Positions 43,228 through 52,096 of a stretch of 64,000 nt of DNA are shown here, one piece after another. The position numbers were made by a program, and so were the translations under genes. Origin of the DNA: Paenibacillus albiflavus (GTDB lineage: Bacteria; Bacillota; Bacilli; Paenibacillales; NBRC-103111); assembly GCF_004344915.1 (NCBI RefSeq), contig NZ_SKFG01000003.1, positions 62,001 through 126,000 of the forward strand, read 5' to 3'. A model generated the notes under the pieces. That model had not been told where the DNA came from and made no database searches. It saw only the letters and a list, made by a program, of their open reading frames with translations. Position 1 is the stretch's first letter, and the number at the start of each line of letters is the position of its first letter.

Positions 43228-43857
43228 CTATTCATGTCCATTAAAGTTAAAAGGAATATGACTTATTTGTTCTAGTGAAATACTGTTACTTTGATGTTCC
43301 AACGAGTCAATGTCAACTATGGAGCGATATTTATAAACTCCTTGGTGAGATAGCAATAGTTTTCCAACATGACAAGTTCTGCTAACAGTCTTTGCTTGAT
43401 TTGAAATATAATTAAACATCGATAATATGCGATTTAATAATATACTCAAAATATCAGGGTCATCAGGAGCTATCTTTAATTGTAGGTTAAATGCTTCCTC
43501 GAATTGCCTTACTAACTCTAAATTATCTATGTATTCTCCTGGGTATAATATATTGAATTCATCATTATTAATAAGCATTAGGTTATTATCATAGTGTTTC
43601 TTTGACATTAGACCAAGTCTGCAAAAAACATCATCAGATGTAGCAGAAATCCATGAAAACGAAACTACACTCGAATTGATATCTTCAATATGCAGTAATA
43701 AACTGTCTACAATAGCTTGTTCAATCGATTCATTAAATATTGACTCTATTTCTTTTGGATTATTTACTTCAGCTTGAACTATTTTAGTCTTGAAAAGTTC
43801 AATAAAATCGTGGTAACCAACTTCTGAACACCACCTCATATTAGGTAAATCAACCAA
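43228..43857 (-). CDS. Hypothetical protein
   Basis: 209 residues, acidic. MRWCSEVGYHDFIELFKTKI and LLLHIEDINSSVVSFSWISA and ILYPGEYIDNLELVRQFEEA lead to a helical core. The middle resembles immunity-type proteins but I cannot name a family. It sits 59 bases from the GNAT gene at its right without a repeat. Confidence 0.5.
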   Translation of the reverse strand: MVDLPNMRWCSEVGYHDFIELFKTKIVQAEVNNPKEIESIFNESIEQAIVDSLLLHIEDINSSVVSFSWISATSDDVFCRLGLMSKKHYDNNLMLINNDEFNILYPGEYIDNLELVRQFEEAFNLQLKIAPDDPDILSILLNRILSMFNYISNQAKTVSRTCHVGKLLLSHQGVYKYRSIVDIDSLEHQSNSISLEQISHIPFNFNGHE

Positions 43858-43916
43858 TTAACAAATTCTCTTCATCTAAATGCCAGCCAGATTCAGCCAT
43901 TGACGGCTAATGGTAG

Positions 43917-44351
43917 TCAAAGACATTTGTCAAAGCAGTAAGAATCTTTGTCATAACCATTATGTTCATAAAAGGCATGTGCATCTGTGCGTTTGAATCC
44001 ACTACATAAGATTATGCTTGAAATTCCTTTCCTTTTGGAATAATCTTCTACATATCTAAGCAGTTTTGTGCCTACTCCATTATTCTGATGTTCTTTTTGT
44101 ACAGCAAGACCCTGGATGTGTATGTAACCAATTTCATCTCCAATTGATAACGCCTGTACCGTTGTAATAAAGCCAACCACTTTATTTTCAAATAAAGCTA
44201 CAAATGTTTTATAGTTCCCTTCTTTATACATTTTCTCTATTGTCACGGAAAAATTATCAAGATTAACCTTGTGGTTTCCTAACACATTAATCCATAAAGA
44301 TACTACCTCAGGATAATCATTTACTTCAATTTCCCGTATTAGAATTTCCAT
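43917..44351 (-). CDS. GNAT acetyltransferase
   Basis: 144 residues from the ATG at 44351 with GGTGGTG upstream. HIQGLAVQKEHQNNGVGTKL is motif A (HQNNGVG) and HAFYEHNGYDKDSYCFDK motif B. YKTFVALFENKVVGFITTV is the central strand pair. It is a canonical short GNAT of the type seen as aminoglycoside or metabolite acetyltransferases in cassettes. Confidence 0.85.
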   Translation of the reverse strand: MEILIREIEVNDYPEVVSLWINVLGNHKVNLDNFSVTIEKMYKEGNYKTFVALFENKVVGFITTVQALSIGDEIGYIHIQGLAVQKEHQNNGVGTKLLRYVEDYSKRKGISSIILCSGFKRTDAHAFYEHNGYDKDSYCFDKCL

Positions 44352-44473
44352 ATTCACACCACCCAAAATATTAATTTTCTAACTTCACTGTTTATAAAGG
44401 ATGCGAAGAGTAATAAAATAAATCCTGACTATGCTTAAATTGTGGCGTTATAAATTGTATAAGTCCTTTCCGA

Positions 44474-44665
44474 TAACGTTTTCCGTATCCACGACACCGA
44501 GAGGTTTAAGGCAGCTTTGCTGCTAGGTCGTAGACTTAGCCTCGCAGAATGTGTCCGCCTGAAATTTCTTCTCTACTACTGAATACTCTCCGTTGTGATT
44601 ATGTTTCTTCCCACTTCTGGCGGACCGAGGATCGCTCGCGATCCCATGCGTGAATACATTGTTAT
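44474..44665 (-). repeat. attC-like site, long
   Basis: CCGTATCCACG / CGTGAATACATTG. GGCAGCTTTGCTGC, GGATCGCTCGCGATCC. GTTAT end. Confidence 0.85.
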
Positions 44666-44694
44666 CAGATGCTCGTATCTTCTCTGATCAATCT

Positions 44695-45105
44695 TCAAAT
44701 ATCGGTTAGTTTCTTATTAATGCTTTCAAAAACATTTTCTTTATCAATTACTATACTAAATCCGTTTGTTATAACACCAACCGTTCCTTGATCCAATGGT
44801 TCTTTAACCCATTCCTCACCAACTACTCCAAATTCGACTTCCAAACCACAAGAATAATATACTCTCAAAGATGTAACTATTCCCCATTCTTCACGCTTAG
44901 TTTGTATAGGTCTATCGTATATAAAATTGTTTTCAATTGCTTCTAATGTTAAATTCTTATCTTTGGTTATTATAACTATATCAACATCTGAATCTATCTT
45001 ATAATCTCCTCGTGCATACGAACCAACTAGAGCAACACCTATTATTAAAGACTGTTCGTATACCCAAACTCTAAAGTCAGATATAAATTCATTGAAATTG
45101 TTCAT
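44695..45105 (-). CDS. Nucleotidyltransferase-domain protein
   Basis: 136 residues. VALVGSYARGDYKIDSDVDI, VIIT holds the GSx9DxD active site of the Pol-beta family in a short protein. The C-terminal part is short (about 60 residues), so it may act with a partner, as MNT/HEPN antitoxins do, or alone. Confidence 0.85.
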   Translation of the reverse strand: MNNFNEFISDFRVWVYEQSLIIGVALVGSYARGDYKIDSDVDIVIITKDKNLTLEAIENNFIYDRPIQTKREEWGIVTSLRVYYSCGLEVEFGVVGEEWVKEPLDQGTVGVITNGFSIVIDKENVFESINKKLTDI

Positions 45106-45152
45106 GATTTATCTCCATTCTTTAATAATACTGTTTTTACGCAGGTTTCCAA

Positions 45153-45330
45153 TAACGTTATGTATTCACGACGCCCCACCACCATAAGTCCCGAAGGGAC
45201 GGCTGCGTTGCGGATAGGTGGCGCGGGTGTGTTCGGCTGATTCTACTTCCCCGAACACTTAATTGCCTCTCCAAATCCACTTCTAACTTTATGCCGGAGG
45301 GCAAACGCCCGATGCGTGAATAAGGTAATA
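45153..45330 (-). repeat. attC-like site
   Basis: ATGTATTCACG / GCGTGAATAAGG. GTCCCGAAGGGAC inner hairpin. End box GTAAT instead of GTTAT. Confidence 0.75.
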
Positions 45331-45359
45331 TCTGCTGTCTGTTCTTCATTGAATTATTC

Positions 45360-45824
45360 TCAAAATCTATTATCGATTTTCCATTCTTCATCCGTTTTAA
45401 TAATAGAATATGTGGTTTGATCGGATATACCTTCTTCCCATTCTCTTGTAACAAAGATCATTACATTGATTGAACTTTTATGGTCAACTTCTTCGATCTT
45501 ATAACCAATCAATTTTAAGTTATCTTTATTGATATCAAAGTATATAGATTTCATTTCTTCAATTGTTTTTGTTTCAGACGTATCACCTGAACACCATGAA
45601 TAAGCTCGTTTGACGAAATCATCTGATGCAAACGCACTCCATTCATTGATGTCATTAAAGCTTTGAAAGTACTTATTAATAACAATGTTGAGTTCTGGAA
45701 TTCCTGTATCTTGTCCTTTAACTTCATCTAGTGACTTAGATACAGTCTCACATGAACATAGTATTGAAATCATGATGATAACAAAGATAAATTTCAGTTT
45801 CACAGATTTATGTCTCCTTATCAT
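45360..45824 (-). CDS. Lipoprotein, NTF2-like domain possible
   Basis: About 154 residues from the ATG at 45824; a GTG nine bases after AAGGAG is also possible. KFIFVIIMISILCSCETVSK is a lipoprotein signal with lipobox LCSC. The mature part (NIVINKYFQSFNDINEWSAF, VMIFVTREWEEG, TYSIIKTDEEWKIDNRF) has the helix-sheet pattern of NTF2-like/DUF4878 domains. Extracytoplasmic; role unknown. Confidence 0.7.
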   Translation of the reverse strand: MIRRHKSVKLKFIFVIIMISILCSCETVSKSLDEVKGQDTGIPELNIVINKYFQSFNDINEWSAFASDDFVKRAYSWCSGDTSETKTIEEMKSIYFDINKDNLKLIGYKIEEVDHKSSINVMIFVTREWEEGISDQTTYSIIKTDEEWKIDNRF

Positions 45825-45859
45825 TATGTTCTTCCCCAATACTTTACCCCGATTGCAAA

Positions 45860-46013
45860 TAACGTTCTTGTAGTCACGTACCCTAGAGGCTTAAAGGAGC
45901 GTAGCGACTGGGTCGAAGACTTAGCCTCTCAGAGGTTGTCTGCTTGACCCACTCACTAAATTGTCGTGAAGACCAAGGCTCCGCTAGGAGACGCAAGGTG
46001 AATATGGTGTTAG
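45860..46013 (-). repeat. attC-like site
   Basis: TTGTAGTCACG / GGTGAATATGGTG. GAGCGTAGCGACT, GGTCGAAGAC. GTTAG end. Confidence 0.8.
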
Positions 46014-46046
46014 CCGATTTTCGCTACTTCTTTGAAATACTTAAAT

Positions 46047-46427
46047 CTAAATTTGTTCAACTGAAATTATTTCAATATCGTTACAATAGAAACTAATGTC
46101 CTCAGATTCGATATCCTTTACCCAGTAATTTAATGTACACCATCCATCTTCCCTAATATCGGTTATACTGAATAAATCTAATTGTATTTCTCTATGATCA
46201 ACTAATATTTGTAAACTTTCAATATTAATAAAATTTGCAATTATCTTATAATTATTATTGTTTCCCTGATAGATTATTGTAGTTTCAAATATGGTTTCAT
46301 CTCCAAAAAATTCATTCTTATTATTAAAGAATCTAAAGCCTATTATTGATATACAATTATTCCATGAAAAATCTGTAATAATAGCTAGTCTATCAATGCC
46401 TTTAAAACTGCTCTTCATAATATTCAT
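46047..46427 (-). CDS. Hypothetical protein, immunity-like
   Basis: 126 residues, beta-rich. SSFKGIDRLAIITDFSWNNC and IHEIQLDLFSITDIREDGWC-type strands (HREIQLDLFSITDIREDGWC) end in CNDIEIISVEQI. Resembles the small cytosolic immunity proteins of the array's right half. A terminator-like stem upstream (46453-46481) may shield it from earlier cassettes. Confidence 0.55.
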   Translation of the reverse strand: MNIMKSSFKGIDRLAIITDFSWNNCISIIGFRFFNNKNEFFGDETIFETTIIYQGNNNNYKIIANFINIESLQILVDHREIQLDLFSITDIREDGWCTLNYWVKDIESEDISFYCNDIEIISVEQI

Positions 46428-46452
46428 GCTCCTTGAATTGGCTAAATAAATA

Positions 46453-46481
46453 CCTCCAGCAATAATAATTCATACTGGAGG
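46453..46481 (-). terminator. Terminator-like stem upstream of the gene at 46047
   Basis: CCTCCAG (46453-46459) / CTGGAGG (46475-46481), T-rich on the minus side. It lies between the attC at 46577 and the ATG, so it would stop readthrough from earlier cassettes. Confidence 0.5.
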
Positions 46482-46576
46482 CTAAATAAATAATACCATG
46501 TAATTTCATTTATTGTAATCTTTTGTACGTTTTAGAGGTTTTTGAATTCTTATATATGATCTTGCCGAATTTCAGC

Positions 46577-46733
46577 TAACGTTCTTGTATTCACGATACC
46601 CCCACCACTTTAAGCCCCGAAGGGGCAGCCGCGATACGGTTAGGTTCGCAGGGTTGTCCCCTGACTTGGCTCCCCGTAATTCCTCGGGCGGACCAAGGGA
46701 GCGAAAGCGATCGCAGCGAAAATACGTTGTTAG
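46577..46733 (-). repeat. attC-like site
   Basis: TTGTATTCACG / GCGAAAATACGTTG. GCCCCGAAGGGGC inner hairpin, GGGAGCGAAAGCGATC. GTTAG end. Confidence 0.85.
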
Positions 46734-46766
46734 GCAAAGGTAAAGCTTTCACTGAAGTACCGACAA

Positions 46767-47204
46767 TTATTCTCTATATTCTATCGATTTAGGGTTTCCT
46801 ATTACTTTAATTTGTTTATAATAATCTCGAATATGCCATGACTCTTCATCATTAGGGTCCGATACAAATGTTCGTATAAAATACCCTTCATCAAATTCTA
46901 TTTCAAGATCATTAGTTATTGGTTCTATAGTTACCCTCTTTATTGATTTAAAATAGAGTATCTTAAATTGTTCTGAGATATTAAAATGTTCTTGTTCATC
47001 TTCGGTCTGTGCTTCCCTCGAACCAGTTATCACATGTTCATTATTTCTAAAATGCCATGTCGGTTCTAACCATATACTATATCCATGATCCTTATTACCT
47101 GGTTCACACTCACAATAGATTATCAAGGAATTACCAGCTAAACGAATAAATTGAACGACTCGATTCTGTATTAAAGCTAAGTTTTTTATTAGTTCTTCAG
47201 ACAT
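46767..47204 (-). CDS. Hypothetical protein (DUF6188-like)
   Basis: 145 residues. NRVVQFIRLAGNSLIIYCEC and YSIWLEPTWHFRNNEHVITG and LEIEFDEGYFIRTFVSDPND with EESWHIRDY match the I-beta strands and the final LxIxFxDG...ESWxI pattern seen in DUF6188-like proteins, which occur near polymorphic toxin loci. Probably an immunity protein; not certain. Confidence 0.6.
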   Translation of the reverse strand: MSEELIKNLALIQNRVVQFIRLAGNSLIIYCECEPGNKDHGYSIWLEPTWHFRNNEHVITGSREAQTEDEQEHFNISEQFKILYFKSIKRVTIEPITNDLEIEFDEGYFIRTFVSDPNDEESWHIRDYYKQIKVIGNPKSIEYRE

Positions 47205-47247
47205 CGCTGAGTCACCTTTCAGTATTTAGTTTTGCATTACTTTCGCC

Positions 47248-47387
47248 TAACGTTTATTGATTCACGAACCCTCACTGGTTTAGATAGCTCTTATCTTAGC
47301 CAGTGCAGGGTTGTCTGCTGAATCTTCTTCCTTGTAGTTGCTTCTTCAGACTAGGGGCGATAGCCCCTTCCGTGAATATTGTGTTAT
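47248..47387 (-). repeat. attC-like site
   Basis: TTGATTCACG / CCGTGAATATTGTG. TCACTGGTTTAGATAGCTC..TTAGCCAGTG inner arm, GGGGCGATAGCCCC perfect. GTTAT end. Confidence 0.85.
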
Positions 47388-47421
47388 AAGATGTCGCCGC
47401 CATCTTGAAATACAAAATATA

Positions 47422-48129
47422 TCATTTTTGTCTTTCAAATGTATTTAGAATCTTTTCGATCTCTGATTTATTTTCTTCATACTTACTTTTTTCAATAAAG
47501 ACTTCAATTACATAATATTCATCAGAATTGTCACTTGGTATTATAGCTCTCTTAGAATGGGCGTCATTTGATTCAAAATCAATCAAAATTCCTTTTAATC
47601 CATCTAGTTCTATTGAGGAGGTATCAATAAACTTAACAAACTTTTGGACTTCTTCCTTATTTTTATTAACCAATTCGTTTAGAGTTGATCCCCCAGAAGG
47701 TCTAATTTCAAAAGTAACCCCCATAAACCAATTACTATATGTCTTTTTAATAGGAGTAATGTAGCTAGGATGCCACCCGCCACTAATCTCTATATCTACA
47801 AAGCTTGTTGATGTTTCGTTATTTAATTGAATGCTGGAGTAACCAAGTGAGGAAGTTCTTGTTTTATCATCCCATTGAACAGGTAATCCTACTGCTTCTG
47901 CTACTGCCCTAAGAGGTAAATAAGTACTTCCCTGATAATTGATTGGAGTTATTACATTTCCTTTAGTATCTATTGGTTTAAAATCTCTACCATGGATTTT
48001 TAAATTAATTCCACTATCTAAATATGCACTAATTTTTTCATAATATGAACTTGCTGTAGCGCCCAGAGAACCACCAATAATAAAAACACATATTAGTGTT
48101 AAACAAATAATAGTTTTATTAATTTTCAT
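47422..48129 (-). CDS. Secreted stalk-domain protein (Cu_amine_oxidN1)
   Basis: 235 residues. KTIICLTLICVFIIGGSLGA is a signal peptide (cut after ATA). NLKIHGRDFKPIDTKGNVIT and then GSTYLPLRAVAEAVGLPVQW is the copper-amine-oxidase N-terminal (stalk) domain common in Bacilli spore/cell-wall proteins, especially in Paenibacillus. The C-terminal 120 residues resemble a PsbP/DUF-like sensor domain. Exported; role unknown. Confidence 0.8.
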   Translation of the reverse strand: MKINKTIICLTLICVFIIGGSLGATASSYYEKISAYLDSGINLKIHGRDFKPIDTKGNVITPINYQGSTYLPLRAVAEAVGLPVQWDDKTRTSSLGYSSIQLNNETSTSFVDIEISGGWHPSYITPIKKTYSNWFMGVTFEIRPSGGSTLNELVNKNKEEVQKFVKFIDTSSIELDGLKGILIDFESNDAHSKRAIIPSDNSDEYYVIEVFIEKSKYEENKSEIEKILNTFERQK

Positions 48130-48175
48130 TTTTTAATTTCTTCCTTTTAACAATTTATTTTGTGGGGATTTCTTA

Positions 48176-48328
48176 TAACGGCAGTGCATTCACGAACCCG
48201 AGAATCTTAGGACCCGAAGGGCAGGCTGCGATGCTGTTAGGTTCGCAGGGTTTTCCACCTGACTTCACTTCCCCGAAAAACCTCGGACGGACCAAGACGT
48301 TAGTCATGCAGCGTGAATACGATGTTAG
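48176..48328 (-). repeat. attC-like site
   Basis: GTGCATTCACG / GCGTGAATACGATG. GACCCGAAGGGC and CTGCGATGCTG. GTTAG end. Confidence 0.85.
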
Positions 48329-48358
48329 ATGATGGATAGTCCATCCTCGAAATACACT

Positions 48359-48838
48359 TTAAAAATCTTCTGGTGCTCCAATACAAATATTATCACCAGG
48401 ACAAGCAATAACTTCCCAAGATTCATTATTATATTTGTTATACCAAGCTCCAACTTGCCAACTCTCATACTTATCATGATGGCCAAAAATAAATAATACT
48501 TCGCCAGAATCAAAATAAACGAATAGATTCGGCACTTCTTTGCCTAACCTAACGTCTACTATTTCCTTTAATCTTAACTTACATATCTCAGCATAAGCTT
48601 CCGTCCAATTGTAATCAGGAAAATCTTCCTCAACTCTAGGGAGTACAAACTTTTCATTATCAAATACTTTAAACTTACCTTCGATATTTATATATATCTG
48701 TCCATCTATTCTATCCCTATTCCCTTCAGATTCTGATAACAAAATCTTTAGACCATAGAAATTAATTCCTTCTAGCTTAGAGCCAATGCAAAGAAATTTA
48801 AGAACTTTATCTGCTAATTTTTTCAGCTTTTGCTCCAT
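48359..48838 (-). CDS. Hypothetical protein, paralogue of 15854-16351
   Basis: 159 residues. FLCIGSKLEGINFYGLKILL, GQIYINIEGKFKVFD, EICKLRLKEIVDVRLGKEVP, HDKYESWQVGAW and WEVIACPGDN align along the length with the cassette at 15854. The overlapping frame at 48325-48513 is a shadow. Function unknown. Confidence 0.75.
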   Translation of the reverse strand: MEQKLKKLADKVLKFLCIGSKLEGINFYGLKILLSESEGNRDRIDGQIYINIEGKFKVFDNEKFVLPRVEEDFPDYNWTEAYAEICKLRLKEIVDVRLGKEVPNLFVYFDSGEVLFIFGHHDKYESWQVGAWYNKYNNESWEVIACPGDNICIGAPEDF

Positions 48839-48873
48839 TTGAATTCACCTACTTCCTATGCCTATCTTTCATC

Positions 48874-49003
48874 TAACGTCTTCGTATTCACGAACAACCC
48901 TCACTGGCTTAGATAGCTCTTATCTTAGCAGTGCTGAGTTGTCTGCTGAATCCTCATCTCTGTAATCGCTCCTTGCAGTCCAGGGGCGTGAATATAGTGT
49001 TGG
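48874..49003 (-). repeat. attC-like site
   Basis: CGTATTCACG / GGCGTGAATATAGTG. The third small hairpin is missing. GTTGG end. Confidence 0.8.
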
Positions 49004-49048
49004 ATGATGCCATTGCTTTCTTCGAATCACTAAAAAACTCTCTTGGTT

Positions 49049-49377
49049 CTAGCATTCATAAAATGGAAGATTAATTATTAAATCATTAAACGTGCCTTCC
49101 CAATCTTTCCAATTTCCTGATTGTAATTTACCTACAACTTGCAACCCTGAAGGCTCTACAGAAGCCCATAAATAATGATCTGATTTCCCTTCTTCACCAA
49201 ACCACGCAGATTGTCCAATATATTAATAAATATTTGAGATGGTAGAGAAGTATAAATTTCAGACGGCAAATTCCACATTTCATCGTCGAACTGATTAAGG
49301 TCTAGACAATAAACTCTATCGATTCTATGAATTGGTTCGTCTTTTATTTCTGGATTGTCGTAAAAACAAAGAGACAA
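49049..49377 (-). pseudogene. Frameshifted hypothetical gene
   Basis: MSLCFYDNPEIKDEPIHRID continues in one frame to SQIFINIL near 49215, then the sense resumes in another frame as GQSAWFGEEGKSDHYLWASV, EPSGLQVVGKLQSGNWKDWE and ends at TAG 49049. The two halves read as one protein of about 108 residues. One base loss or gain explains it. Family unknown. Confidence 0.6.
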
Positions 49378-49442
49378 TTAAGGTCAACTCCTTATATAAT
49401 TTGAACTTATTTTTTTATTGATTGATTTGCAATGGTTTTATC

Positions 49443-49598
49443 TAACATTCTTGTATCTGCGAATCCGAAAGGCATAAGGCACGGACGTGCCGGGTGGCTT
49501 CGCCACTTAGCCTTGCAGGGTTGTCTGCTCCTTACTCTTCCTCGACAATACTCTGACAGACCAAGGAGCGTATGTGACGTAGTGTAGAAATAGCTAGA
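49443..49598 (-). repeat. attC-like site, worn end
   Basis: TAACATTCTTGTATCTGCG. GGCACGGACGTGCC, GTGGCTTCGCCAC. The closing end is GTGTAGAAATAGCTAG. Confidence 0.7.
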
Positions 49599-49661
49599 TG
49601 ATGTAGATGTCTTCTTCGGATTCACCCTCACTATGCTAAACTTTATTTGATTATCTGTGTA

Positions 49662-49955
49662 TTAATCTAGATATTCTACGTTACAACTCCAACTAGGATA
49701 TTGTTTACTTAATTCCTCTAAACATTCTTTCAGTATTAATGAATCACTAGGTAGGGTATCTAAGAGCCTTTTCCATCCTATCAATCTAAGGGTCTTTGGC
49801 ATTTCCACTAATCCAGTTATTGAATCCCAAAATGCATTCCAATTCATGCCATAAAAGCTGGGAAATCCAAATTTTTCTTTAAGTAATTTATGTAAGTCAC
49901 TTACGTTCTTTATGGCATTTAAATCGATTTCAATGTAATCAACTCGTTCGTTCAT
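49662..49955 (-). CDS. Barstar-family ribonuclease inhibitor
   Basis: 97 residues from the ATG at 49955 (GGTGA upstream). YIEIDLNAIKNVSDLHKLLK, EKFGFPSFYGMNWNAFWDSI and LEELSKQYPSWSCNVEYLD are the barstar fold, with GxNWNAFWD in the RNase-binding helix. It neutralises an RNase of the barnase type. No barnase gene is seen, so it serves as an orphan immunity protein. Confidence 0.9.
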   Translation of the reverse strand: MNERVDYIEIDLNAIKNVSDLHKLLKEKFGFPSFYGMNWNAFWDSITGLVEMPKTLRLIGWKRLLDTLPSDSLILKECLEELSKQYPSWSCNVEYLD

Positions 49956-50002
49956 ACAGTTCACCGATCTTATAAAAATATATTAGGTTTCGTCCATTTC
50001 AT

Positions 50003-50098
50003 CAAACGTCCCTTGTATTCACAAACCCGAGAGCCTAAGGCTCCGAAGGATCCGGCCGCTACGCGGCTAGGTTCACAGGGTTATCCGCCTGACTCATG
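50003..50098 (-). repeat. attC-like site, half
   Basis: AAACGTCCCTTGTATTCACAAACCC, GGCTCCGAAGGATCCGG, GGGTTATCCGCC. Joined to the truncated gene at 50081-50239. Confidence 0.65.
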
Positions 50099-50239
50099 AT
50101 TTCTAAAATCAATTATATCTACATAAAGAAGCCTTTCTTCTCCATGTTCATAATTATCTTGGAGGTAATTTGAATATCTATTTTTATAAGATGGACAAGC
50201 GTTTAAAATCATGTCCATTACTTGTTCTTTCAGAATCAT
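50081..50239 (-). pseudogene. Truncated DUF7674-like gene
   Basis: ATG at 50239 gives MILKEQVMDMILNACPSYKN, RYSNYLQDNYEHGEERLLYV and DIIDFRNHES, then GG and a stop from repeat DNA. The opening matches a small immunity-like family of unknown function in Bacilli. The 3' half was lost with the closing half of the repeat. Confidence 0.6.
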
Positions 50240-50286
50240 CTTCGAGCACACCTTTCATCAATAGTTCTGCACTCGGTGATTTCATC

Positions 50287-50446
50287 TAACGTACCGTATT
50301 TACGAACCCTAGAGGGCTTAAGGCGACAACGTCGCCGGCTGCGACTGCGGTTAGCCTCGCAGGGTTGTCTGCCTAAAATATCCTTGGCTCCATACCCATC
50401 GGGCGAACCAAATGGCCGTCAGTCCGCAGCATGAATATATGGTTAT
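50287..50446 (-). repeat. attC-like site
   Basis: CCGTATTTACG / CATGAATATATGG. GCGACAACGTCGCC inner hairpin. GTTAT end. Confidence 0.8.
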
Positions 50447-50483
50447 CTGAAGTCTGTTTCATCTTTGAAATCCGTCAGAAATT

Positions 50484-50822
50484 TCACTTTGTTATCTTTA
50501 TTAAATTTTTTGTTCCTATTTCTTCTTTTTCCATTGGTTTTATCTTTTGAAAATAGTCTGTCCTTATTAAATTATTTATAGTTTTAATTATTTCTTTTTC
50601 ATTCACTGTTTGAACCAATATTAAGTTTGGTTCGATTTGATAGTATCCATATTGTTTAATTTCTTCTTCAAAGTCTTGTATCAAGCGTACATGATCATAT
50701 ACGTGTAAACGGAATACTTCATCTTGAAATTTCACAAATACATCATTTCTATATCCTTTACTTTCAGCTTCCCAATTACTGTGTTCACTATCATCAAAAT
50801 AATAAAGGCTATATGACTTCAT
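50484..50822 (-). CDS. Hypothetical protein, immunity-like
   Basis: 112 residues. MKSYSLYYFDDSEHSNWEAE and VFVKFQDEVFRLHVYDHVRL then helical EKEIIKTINNLIRTDYFQKI. Resembles small cytosolic immunity proteins; no family recognised. AAGG upstream of the ATG. Confidence 0.55.
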   Translation of the reverse strand: MKSYSLYYFDDSEHSNWEAESKGYRNDVFVKFQDEVFRLHVYDHVRLIQDFEEEIKQYGYYQIEPNLILVQTVNEKEIIKTINNLIRTDYFQKIKPMEKEEIGTKNLIKITK

Positions 50823-50877
50823 GGATTTTATCCTTTTAGTTTTATTTGACTTTTTACTAATTTATACAAATTTTAAA

Positions 50878-50943
50878 TAACGTCTTTGCATAATGATTCT
50901 AGGCGACCAAGGGCGGCAGCCCAATGCGTGCATACGGAGCTAA
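50878..50943 (-). repeat. attC-like site, minimal (66 bp)
   Basis: TAACGTCTTTGCATAATGATTCTAGGCGACCAAGGGCGG, then GTGCATACGGAGCTAAC. Opening and closing arms TTTGCATAATG / CGTGCATACG, interior deleted. Confidence 0.6.
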
Positions 50944-50975
50944 CTGATGCCGATGCCTTCATTGAAAAACTTACA

Positions 50976-51422
50976 CTATCTTCTTTCTACTTCTTTTACA
51001 AAAGGGTCCTGGCTAGCTACAACATCAATTATGTGATGGTAACAAACAATTCCGTAATGTTTAAATGGTCCAGGGTAATCTTCCGATGCAAATGTCCCTA
51101 CAGAAATAAAATCTTGGTATCTTGACTTTGAATATACCCTGAACGATTTCCCTGAAAACACTTGATAGTCATCCCATGACGTAAACGACTCGTTTAAAAC
51201 TGAATATCCTATATAACTCTCAAAATCAATTTGTATAATAGGAGATTTCTCGTCAATATCTACTGAATAACTATCACCAACACTCTTATCTCCAATAAAC
51301 AGCGGTTCAGGAATGTCACATACTTTGCTTCTGCTAAAAAAGAGGCTTAATGAATTACAATCAGGTTCATTGAGACCTAAGAAAAATATGTTCTTGATAT
51401 CCATCAGATCTTCATATTTCAT
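50976..51422 (-). CDS. Hypothetical protein, SUKH/immunity-like
   Basis: 148 residues. KNIFFLGLNEPDCNSLSLFF, IIQIDFESYIGYSVLNESFT, FRVYSKSRYQDFISVGTFAS and PFKHYGIVCYHHIIDVVASQ. This strand-rich order with a final YGIxCxxHxIDVV block occurs in a family near polymorphic toxins. Likely an immunity protein; the family name is uncertain. Confidence 0.6.
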   Translation of the reverse strand: MKYEDLMDIKNIFFLGLNEPDCNSLSLFFSRSKVCDIPEPLFIGDKSVGDSYSVDIDEKSPIIQIDFESYIGYSVLNESFTSWDDYQVFSGKSFRVYSKSRYQDFISVGTFASEDYPGPFKHYGIVCYHHIIDVVASQDPFVKEVERR

Positions 51423-51459
51423 TGAATCACCCTCTCAATCATAAATACACTGACTTCAG

Positions 51460-51608
51460 ATAACGTTCTTGTATTCACGAACCCACCGATTTAAGCACCC
51501 ACCAGGGTCCGGCCACGGTGCGGATGTGTCCATTGAAACAACACCCCTACCGATTGCTTCTCGCGGACCGAGTATCCGTCAGGCTCGGATGCGTAAATAT
51601 TATGTTAG
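51460..51608 (-). repeat. attC-like site
   Basis: TTGTATTCACG / GCGTAAATATTATG. CCACCGATTTAAGCACC and its partner GGCCACGGTGCGG. GTTAG end. Confidence 0.8.
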
Positions 51609-51657
51609 ATGATACGGCCTCTTCTTTGAGATTTCACTCAAAATGAGTTAATTGGTT

Positions 51658-52053
51658 TTATTCAAGTATTAATGTAATGTTTTTATTTTCGTGTTCATTA
51701 AATATTCCTACTATCCAATTAAATACTGTTGGCCCTTTTTTGTTTCTAGCATTGAGTAATTCTTGTAAAACAAGTTCCTTATTTGTTGGATGACAATTAT
51801 CATATTTATTCTGCAGTCGTTGAATAATCTCTTCGTAACCTAAGTCCTTAATTGACTTATTTGAATTCTTCCAAGTGATCTCTATTTCATCGTCTTCTTC
51901 AATATCTCCGAATCCACCTCGGAGAATGTCATTCAATGCATCTAAGCTACCATTCCAAATATGTTTATTTGATAACACATTCTTAGAAAACTCTCTTGTG
52001 AAGCCTTGAAAATCAGAGAAGTTATCACCATCAATAAGAAATGATCTTTTCAT
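51658..52053 (-). CDS. Barstar-family protein, long form
   Basis: 131 residues. SFLIDGDNFSDFQGFTREFS, GSLDALNDILRGGFGDIEED and IEITWKNSNKSIKDLGYEEI correspond to the barstar-like YxiJ/long-barstar class (FxIDGxxFxxLxGFYxE ... WGxNLDAFNDILRGGFG). The second barstar in the array. It inhibits an RNase by family inference. Confidence 0.85.
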   Translation of the reverse strand: MKRSFLIDGDNFSDFQGFTREFSKNVLSNKHIWNGSLDALNDILRGGFGDIEEDDEIEITWKNSNKSIKDLGYEEIIQRLQNKYDNCHPTNKELVLQELLNARNKKGPTVFNWIVGIFNEHENKNITLILE

Positions 52054-52096
52054 TGATCCTTCGTCCTTTATATGTAATTAGGCCAGCCATTTCATC

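Noticed and set aside
45158-45454. Minus frame overlapping the lipoprotein 3' end and the attC at 45153
   Set aside because: Its sequence (RGSRISRTHPRHLSATQPSL) is repeat DNA read in one frame, and it overlaps a better gene.
48325-48513. Minus frame MILAKYYLFLAIMISMRVGK
   Set aside because: It is a shadow within the 3' part of the gene at 48359-48838, which has a paralogue at 15854.
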